From positions 323,322 to 385,321 of the forward strand of contig RPFO01000102.1 in assembly GCA_009746045.1 (NCBI GenBank): a stretch of 62,000 nt of DNA. The letters are read 5' to 3'. The stretch's first letter is position 1. Each line of letters begins with the position of its first letter. The notes beneath the pieces are model-generated. The model did no database searches. It saw only the letters and a list, made by a program, of their open reading frames with translations, and was not told the origin of the DNA. A program made the translations under genes and the position numbers. Of the stretch, positions 55,291-62,000 are shown piece by piece. The stretch comes from Mesostigma viride (Eukaryota; Streptophyta; Mesostigmatophyceae; Mesostigmatales; Mesostigmataceae).

Positions 55291-55479
55291 TCAGGGACTG
55301 AAAAACCTTACTGATGTTTGACCTGGGTGTTACACTGTCAGATGTGATATGGATCTGTGCACGAGGTAGCCCAAGGTTGGCTCCACGGTGTGGTGCCTTA
55401 TTCAGCCTGGGTGGGGTTTTCTTCTCAGTGCCTCTATCATCTGATGCTTATGTGTACCCTGCAATGATGGTTGCTTCAT

Positions 55480-56625
55480 TAATTAATTAATTAATTAAAA
55501 TCATAGCTCCGTTGGGAGCATATGTAACACATAGCCCTGAGAAAGGGGCATCTATGGGTTTGTAATACAATCAGGGCTACAACCTGCAGGTGGAGGATGT
55601 ACAACTGTCACCTGCTCTGGGTGCACAAGGTGCACCTGCACCGCCATGATGGTTCATGCCTCCTTAACAAGCACAGGCACCCAGGGGGGGCTTGAGGAGA
55701 GGGCCTAGAAGGCCTGCATGACATATGGGGTGGAGGGTATGTGGCTAGGCTATAGCTGGTGTACACATGGCATCTCAGCAGAGAGTAACTCCCTGCATAG
55801 GCATCGCATGGCTAAATTCTTAATGCATCATCCATGGGAGGTCCCATTGTAGGCTGGGCGCGGCTAGATACTGAAAGCATCATCCATGGGGGCCATTATG
55901 GGCGCACATGCGCGTGGGCCACTTGCAAGGCTAAGCCTATCTAATCTACACTACTGGTATCATTCCCTAGCCTGGAGTGGCAGGAGGGGCCTGCCAGGGC
56001 TTGTGGTCAACGTGGATGACCGCCCCCCTCCAGTATACCGGCTTCCCCCCTGCACGCTGCCGGAGCTGAAGGTAGGTCGGCCATAGCTCGCGTCGCCGCT
56101 GTTGCTGGGCCAAGGTCAAGTCGTCGTCCAGCGTGAAGCGAGTCTCCGAGAGCTTCTTGCGGCATTTAAGGAACGCCAGCTTGTCCGTCATGTACTTAAA
56201 GGTGAGGAGCACGGGTGCCGGGCCAGCCTTCCCCCGCGCGCGGGGAGGCGGACAACCGACATGTCCAGCTCACCAGTGAGTAACATGGGGGCAAGAATGG
56301 CGCGCTTAACTGCCTCAAGGAGACTCGTGGAGGTCTCACCTGCCGGCTGGTCGAAGTGCTTGACGATGACATTGTGGCTGCGCTTGTCGAGCTCGGCCGC
56401 CTCGCGAAGGTCGAGGGCTTGTTGCTTGAGTTGTGCCGCGATGGTGGAGGTGGTGGAGGTGGTGTGATGCTTAAGCAAGTCCGCCCAGGTGGAGGGAACA
56501 TCACTGGCCGGGCCAGCAGGTGCCGGCTGGGCAGCGATTTCCTGCACCGCTTGGGCGGTGAGGCCGGCGGTGTCATGCAAGCTCTCAAGGGCGGTGGCGG
56601 TGGCTTGAAGGCGTTGGTCCAGGTC
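55480..56625 (-). mobile_element. ORF1-only LINE copy, longer
   Basis: A short duplication GCTTCAT (55473-55479 and 56626-56632) flanks it. The minus strand carries ORF1 from 56588 to 55967 with one frameshift near 56205: an N-terminal helical part (WADLLKHHTTST...) and a C-terminal RNA-binding part (LLTFKYMTDKLAFLKCRKKL ... RRRELWPTYLQLR). A 3' UTR, a stem-loop at 55506-55519 and a (TTAA)n tail follow. There is no RT sequence. It is 5'-truncated too, so the start of ORF1 is not seen. Confidence 0.75.
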
Positions 56626-57541
56626 GCTTCATGGTTATCAGTATGGTTGTTCCTGAATGAGTTTCAGCCTGACATGTACAGTTTGTATGTGAGGGTTGAT
56701 CTGTGCTCTGGATAAGGGCATATGTGGCAGGCTGAAGGACCTACGAGAGGGGATCTGGACAATCTAGCCTAAGAATAACATTACGTTGTTTGCTGGATTT
56801 GCTTCAGATATGTATCCCTTGGTCCTTGCCACTAGAGATGTTAGTGCTTATCACGACATGTCCCAAGTTGAGAGGCATGTGGGCGTGGTTTGTTAGCTGC
56901 CACCTGTGGGCCCTATCATTGATGATGCACAGCAGAATGCCTGATGAGGTGCTAAGGATAAGAAGCCTCGATCGTCATAGCCCAGTTGGTGGAGAGTACC
57001 CCTGATCTGATTTTGTCTGGGATTGACTTTGCCCAGCCTAACACCTTGGAGATCTTTGTTGACAGTTCCATGGATGCTCGCCAGGTCACTAAGGTCAGGG
57101 GGAGATCTGCTGCTCTGTTTGCTTTCTATCAGAGCAGGGCAAGTTTGTTCAGCTGGTACAGCAGACTGCAGAAGAGGGTCTGTATCAGTTCAGATGTGGC
57201 AGAATGCAGGGCCATATGTGAGGGGATCCAGTCCAGCTTGTACATAAAGGAGTTAATGCTGGAGCTAGCTTCAGTTTAACCCTTGGTCCTTGCAGATGGA
57301 GACGTTGTTGCTAACAGACAGCACGGGTATGGTCCAGTTTGTTCACAAGCAGCTGGCCAGGAGCCGGGATCTGGGTTATTTGTTGCTAAAGGAGTTGGCC
57401 AGTTTGGTTGACTTGAAGCATATCCCTGGCGAGGAGAACCCTGCTGATGCATTGACCAAGCTGCCACACAAGGCCCCAGCCCAGTACAATGTACTGAGGA
57501 AGCTCATGAATGCTGACTGTCAAGTCGGTCTATCTGTCTAA
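56626..57541 (+). pseudogene. Element B RNase H
   Basis: 56850-57000 gives the RT connection (LRGMWAWFVS...MHSRMPDEV) with small indels. 56986-57279 has the first RNase H half (IFVDSSMDAR, AECRAICEGIQSS) and stops at a TAA. After a shift, 57290-57541 has LLTDSTGMVQFVH and NPADALTKLPHK. It is close to element A 3084-3700 in sequence. It is not functional as it stands. Confidence 0.82.
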
Positions 57542-58301
57542 AAGCTGAGAGCTGGGTGCTTAAGTCTCTGGATATCAGGCTGGGAGCTTGATTGTACATA
57601 ATCCTGAGCACACCTTGAGGGGTGAGACATGTCTCTGGTGTGGGAATGTCTGACATTGTCTCTGATGGAGAGATGTCTATCTGGGGTTTTCATCTCAGTC
57701 TGAGGTTTCCCCAGATCTGTGGTCTGTGGGCGGGGTTCGATTCCCTGGTGCCGTCTTAAGGCGGAGTTTCACGGACTGGCTGACCCATCCACCATGCTGG
57801 TGAGCTAGGTGGCGACAGGTCCCCTGATTTTCCACGGTTGGAATAAGTATAGGAGCTTGTGGTTTTGCATGTGCTTCGCATAGATGTTGTGTCTGGTTCG
57901 ATAAGGGGCAGCAGATCGGCGCCGACTCCCGTCTGCCCAGGGTCAGCAATGTTTTCTGATGAGCTGTTGTGGGTGATCTGTGGGGTTTCGCCTAAGGTCC
58001 TGAAGGTTGTACATACTTCTCAAGTTCTTCACTGAACACCTATGGGCTGCCACAGTTGGCCAACCTCTTGTACATGGGTAACACAAGGAGCCTCCCAGGA
58101 AGGGATAGGGACTCATTGTAATTTGTTTGTGCTCCTGAACCATGCAGTAATGGGTGCTATGTACATATAGCAAGGAATCCAAGCTGACTGTCATGCCCAG
58201 AGGGTTGTGACTTGTAGTCGGGGAGGATGTCCAGTACCCATTGTGTGTGTTTGTATGTAGACTTGTGTGAGCTGCTACAGCTCAAGAAAAGAAAGGATTG
58301 G
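57542..58301 (+). other. Element B 3' untranslated region and polypurine tract
   Basis: It matches 2337-3083 of element A inverted. AAGAAAAGAAAGGATTGG at 58284-58301 directly precedes the 3' LTR. Confidence 0.75.
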
Positions 58302-59002
58302 AGTTAACGCCAAGCGCATTGGCCTGCTCCTGATTCGGCATATCTCTGCGATTCCAGCGGCACCGGAACGAGTTCATTCCGACAAGTATCAAGAAAGTTA
58401 TGGCGTTCCGACTTCCCGGTCGCGCGCGAGCGCGAGCCGGCTGTTCTTCTAAGTCGGACGTGAATAGTTGCCGACGGCATATGGGGTCGACAGTAATTCC
58501 TGGGCTGACAGGAATTAGGTGCTGAACCTACGACGGTATTGGATTAAGACGTCGTACGCAGGAAATAGGAACCTTAACCTGTGGTCTGTTGGTACCGCAG
58601 GCTTAGTCCTGGACTATTGGGTGCAGACGCAATAATCACTGTGGACTGTACTCTGTGGTCACTGCGCCTGTATGGCAGACCTACTGTATAGGATCTGGAC
58701 GCTGTACAGGTTGTTAATACTGTACCGGGGGTGTTAATACTGAGCAGGCCTACGAGGCTGCTCAGGCCTAGCAAAGCACAGTGCACTTAAGTATATAAAG
58801 AATAGGCCAGTGCCAACTGGTTAGATCTCTTGCGAGCCCGCCTCACGTGTGTTGCCTTGACTTGGCAAACTCGTGTCTAAGCACTCACGTGCACGAGTGC
58901 TGTAAGCATATATTTTTAACCAAGCTCCATTCCAACCATTCTCATGATGAATCTATCCGCGCGCATTGGAATCTATCTATCCCTACACATTGCGCTTTAA
59001 CT
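58302..59002 (+). repeat. Element B 3' LTR
   Basis: 701 bp, matching 19958-20658, with TATATAAA at 58792-58799. CGGTG follows at 59003-59007. Confidence 0.92.
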
Positions 59003-59657
59003 CGGTGTGGTGACTCCCCGGCCGCGTCCTCCCCAGGAATACGAGGGCTTTGTGCTGGAGTTTCCACCAGGTCCCTGGGGTTTCAAGGATCGCGGCACCT
59101 ACCGGGAACAATCCGGCTGCACCCACAACTCCCGTTCCTTCGGCCGCGACAAGTTGCTTCAGGGGGGCTCTGGCCGGTCATTTCCAACGGCGTGACGATG
59201 TATTGCCCGGAGGTTCGGACTTATGACTATAACGTCGCCGGGGCGAAACGCCACTTGAGTGATCCCACCCAAGCTGGCGCCAAAGGCGGCTCGGTTCCTG
59301 GCCGGGGTGGCAGATGATTGGATGCTCTCCCATCCACCCCTCCCCCAAGTAGATTGGATGCTGGTTCCGGCGGTGATGCTGGCGATGGGCGAGGAGTACA
59401 TGCGGGTGCATCACTGTGGCGCTGTGGATAAGAGGGTGGCCTCCCTCATCTTCACGGTGCGCGCGTACATGGCCGCGTTCCTGGCCATGTGGCCTGATGG
59501 CTCCTGGGATCGTCTGTCCCTCATCGGGCGACGGGATCCGGGGCCTCCTCAGCAATGGGCATTTGAGGAGGAGCTCATCGCGTACCCGGGTTGCCATGAG
59601 GATCGGGCAACCTCCCGGGGAGAGGCGGCTTACGCCGCCGCCTTGCGCCGTCGCTGA
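59003..59657 (+). pseudogene. Element C third ORF, part 3
   Basis: After removal of B the frame continues with VVTPRPRPPQEYEGFVLEF. It stops at 59193-59195, and continues after indels with a Trp-rich, partly hydrophobic segment (FLAGVADDWML...MAAFLAMWPDGSWDRL) to a TGA at 59655-59657. No domain is recognised. The hydrophobic stretch is too broken by charged residues to be called a membrane segment. Confidence 0.45.
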
Positions 59658-59969
59658 CTCCCGGAGTGGACATGTGGGCCCCGTTCGTTTTCTTTCTCTT
59701 TTTCTTTCTTTTCTTTTTAACTGTCTCTGCCGGTAGAGACATTGACTACGTCAAGACTTGTCCTTGCGTGGCAAGTTTTGGGGGAATTGGTTTTACTGGC
59801 CCGTTGGAGAACAAGGGTTGGGACATAGTACCCCTATGGTCAACCTGCGGTCGCGAGGATCATCGACCGCTCGGCTACTCAGCATTAAGTGTTGTGTGTG
59901 TTTTCAATTTCCCGTGCTTCTTCACCTCTATGACGGTAGAGACTACCGTCCCCTGGGGAGGGGGAGGAG
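59658..59969 (+). other. Element C 3' region and polypurine tract
   Basis: This non-coding stretch includes 59765-59840, which matches element E at 43565-43640, and a GGTAGAGACTACC palindrome near 59935. The tract CCCTGGGGAGGGGGAGGAG lies at 59951-59969, directly before the LTR. Confidence 0.7.
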
Positions 59970-60970
59970 TGTTGCGTGCCCGACCCTTGGAACGGGCGCA
60001 ACAATGGAATAAATTATGTATTTTGGCTTGTTGTCATAGTCCGTAGAGTTGCAATAAAAAGGTATCTTGCTTGATGCGTTATGCATAAAACAAAGGCTCT
60101 TCTTTATTTCTTTACGTTATTGTCGTTGTTGCATAATTCGTCTTCGTTGCGCATAAGAACCTGTTGCGCTTGGCACCTTCATCAGTCTTGCTGAATATCC
60201 TACGTGGACATGCATTCCATGTAGTTCAGTGCATGCCGCGTGTTAGATACTTCTAGAATCCTCTAGGAGGTACCAAGGCAGATGCGCATACATGATGGGC
60301 CGATAGTCGGCTCAGTCCTCTTGACAGGACTACACCGGCCCTTGACCAGCCGGTGACGTGGAGGCCTGGGAGACGCCCACACATTCTACGTGACGTTATC
60401 CCATTGGCGAGTACCAGTGAAGTACAGCCATTGGCCCAATACTACAATAAAGTATATTGTAGTAATCTGTACAAGATCCTCTATCTCTGAGGACCCATGT
60501 GGACCCTAGATGGGTCTCCAACCAACTCGTAGGACTTTGGGACTCATTTCGGGACTTAATTTGGGAATTGTCCCTTGTCAGGACTTTTGTATGGAACTAT
60601 GATAGTTTGTGTGATTCGGACTAGTTATTTTGGGCCTAGGTTGATGTATGAGATCTTCTAGGGGCCGGCGCAGTCGCGCCGCGCTGCGTACTTTACAGCC
60701 GGTTAAGATCTTGTATTCATGCGTGGATTCTGTAGGTGAGGGTCGATGTCGACCCGAGGATCTTGTGTGGACTGCATGTTTCGGAGTTCTCTGGAAGGTC
60801 GGCGCCATGTCGGCGCCTCTTGCCAGCTTGGTGGCAGACCTAGGTGAAATTGGTCCGAGGACGAGAGTCTCGTTCTCTTGGTTCGGAATAAAGTGTGTGT
60901 TATCACCTGTCTGAACCTGGGGCATAATTCCAACTGCATTTGGTAGCTCCATCCTAAATGTGGATTGTGT
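59970..60970 (+). repeat. Element C 3' LTR, interrupted and 3'-truncated
   Basis: LTR sequence runs 59970-60046 and 60533 to about 60970. It is clearly related to the E LTR (for example ATTTTGGGCCTAGGTTG and GGCGCCATGTCGGCGCC). It begins TGTTGCGTGCCCG and forms the same head hairpin with CGGGCGCAACA. The final ~160 bp and the terminal CA present in E are not found, so the LTR is truncated or diverged there. Confidence 0.75.
60047..60527. mobile_element. Solo LTR with AGTTG...CAACT ends
   Basis: 481 bp flanked by CGTAG (60042-60046 and 60528-60532). The ends are of the same type as elements A and B and the composites, and it includes an early AATAAA. There is no internal region, so it is probably the product of LTR-LTR recombination. 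No copy of it is present elsewhere in the window, so the LTR identity rests on ends, size and TSD. Confidence 0.7.
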
Positions 60971-62000
60971 AGATTAATGCAATATTAAGGGGAGGGTCCC
61001 ATAGAAATATATCAAAACTTACCCCCCCTAATAACTACAGAAATGCAACTGACAACCACTGAATGATGTTTGGGGACCATAAACATGATGTTTGGGCATG
61101 CATACCACCACTTGTTGGGGGTACTACCCCCAGCCATACACCGGCTATGAGCTAAAAATAGAAAAAAACGCTGTCCGGGGCACATCTTGCCCAGAACAGT
61201 GGGAGAACCAGCTGCATGAAAAAAGCACACCCCATATAAAAATGTCATGGGACATTGTTTCTACCTAATTGGATCAACAAAATCAGCACATCCCTTTGAG
61301 TTATAATTTTTGGGCCAAAAATACGCTTTTTTAGGCGGGGCGTCCCCATACACACTCATAACACATCAATTAGGCCTGAAAAGCACAAGTCAAATTCTGT
61401 CATGACCATAGAAGGCACTGTCAAAGTTTGGTGGCATTCTGAGCTCAGCTGTAGCAGTTATTAATTTTGGCAGTTGGCCACCTGTGCAGACGCTAAGGAA
61501 GGCATTAGCGAGTATTAAGGCACACTAACACTTCCTATGCCATCCAAAAGGCTCCTGACCATGCCCAATTCGACCACAATGTACAAGGAGGTGGCTGGGC
61601 ACGTCATGTGCCCTTGCCTTACCTCGACACGGGCAACCTGTTGCGTGTGTGCACAACAAAGAGGCAGGTAGCTCTACATGCCTAGCCAACACTTCTAAAG
61701 CATATTCCAGGTTTATGGTGTGGGCATCATCCCAAAACCAAGCTCAAACACACCCTAGAAAGCCATATCCACTAATTGCCCAACAAGGGTAACAACAGAC
61801 AGTCCACAGAGAAAGCAGAATTATCATACATGCTGCTTGCCAAGGCTTCTTACCATGGTTACCTTGCCTTGCTAGCATATGAATTAGGGCTCTCCCATTT
61901 TAGTGGGAGAAAGGCCAACAAGACAACGATAACCCCTACCTTCGTGCAGTTCCACCCATGCAGTATGCCCCTCAGAAAAACCACTGCCACCTTTCTTTCC
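60971..62000. other. Right flank, nothing recognised
   Basis: There are no long ORFs, no repeats shared with the rest of the window and no RNA gene that I can identify. The composition is less CT-biased than the left flank. It could be host DNA or an unrelated old repeat. Confidence 0.4.

Larger units (their letters stand above)
19958..59002 (+). mobile_element. Element B: copia family of A, expanded by nested insertions
   Basis: Two 701-bp LTRs (19958-20658 and 58302-59002) with AGTTAACG...TTTAACT ends are flanked by the duplication CGGTG (19953-19957 and 59003-59007). This proves a single 39-kb unit. B's own internal DNA is confined to 20659-21435, 23996-25023, 50215-51193, 53270-54221, about 54944-55479 and 56626-58301. 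The rest is elements I, D, G and LINEs. Its LTR U3, integrase/protease remnant, RNase H, 3' UTR and polypurine tract match element A. Gag and most of pol are lost or too decayed to read. Confidence 0.9.
10981..60970 (+). mobile_element. Element C: chromodomain Ty3/gypsy retrotransposon, 5'-truncated
   Basis: Gag, protease, RT, RNase H, integrase and chromodomain follow in the normal gypsy order on the plus strand (10985-17259). A third ORF, a polypurine tract and the 3' LTR follow. The element is spread over 50 kb by two hairpin composites, element B and a solo LTR, each removable by its own target duplication. The 5' LTR and the first ~300 residues of gag are absent compared with element E. 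Frameshifts and stops in pol indicate an old, inactive copy. It is the outermost layer of the nest. Confidence 0.8.

Overview
This window is eukaryotic nuclear DNA made almost entirely of transposable elements nested inside one another. It holds a chromodomain Ty3/gypsy element, several copia-superfamily elements with two overhauled families, non-autonomous LTR elements, a BED/DUF659 hAT element, and 5'-truncated LINEs with R2-like or RTE-like C-termini. That mix suggests an alga or another photosynthetic lineage, but I cannot name the organism. No convincing host gene is complete. The only candidate host sequence is the CT-rich left flank (1-1645), and 60971-62000 is unassigned.

Layout. Target-site duplications (TSDs) let most of the nest be taken apart. 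Copia element A (1646-10731, minus strand, TSD CGTAC) sits left of chromovirus C (about 10981 to 60970, plus strand). C is cut by two palindromic composites (12077-12958, TSD AAGGG; 17804-18891, TSD GACGT), by copia element B (19958-59002, TSD CGGTG), and by a solo LTR inside its own 3' LTR (60047-60527, TSD CGTAG). B is the same family as A and is stretched to 39 kb. It contains element I (21436-23990, TSD TTATC), copia element D (25029-50209, TSD CCCCA), element G (51194-53264, TSD GAGCC), a LINE RT tail (54222-54933) and an ORF1-only LINE (55480-56625). D contains a hAT element (26217-27518, TSD TTCCCGGG), gypsy element E (28338-44689, TSD GCAGT) and another ORF1-only LINE (49381-50094). 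E contains an inverted, 5'-truncated sister copy F (35088-42970), which carries two REL-endonuclease LINE tails. The deepest chain is C > B > D > E > F > LINE.

Most unusual content. Three independent insertions share one plan, hairpin-spacer-hairpin-spacer-hairpin (H-S-H-S-H). H is a ~206-bp palindrome whose arms carry smaller hairpins, and S carries a tRNA T-arm/B-box-like motif always facing the central hairpin. Two of the three are near-perfect palindromes of 0.9 and 1.1 kb. The third is a heterodimer with a chimeric central hairpin. Three hairpin families (H1, H2, H3) differ in stem sequence by compensating changes while loops such as AACCAC stay constant. All have AGTTA...TAACT ends and 5-bp TSDs, like the LTRs of A and B. 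A second oddity is that the copia elements place an aspartic-protease-like domain, with DTN or DTD instead of DTG, between integrase and reverse transcriptase.

How the parts work together. A, C and D once encoded their own gag and pol. E/F keep only gag, and I and G have no coding sequence, so these presumably depended on relatives for enzymes. The ORF1-only LINEs share a 3' stem-loop with the RT-bearing LINE, which suggests they used its reverse transcriptase. Almost every pol gene is now broken by frameshifts, stops or insertions.
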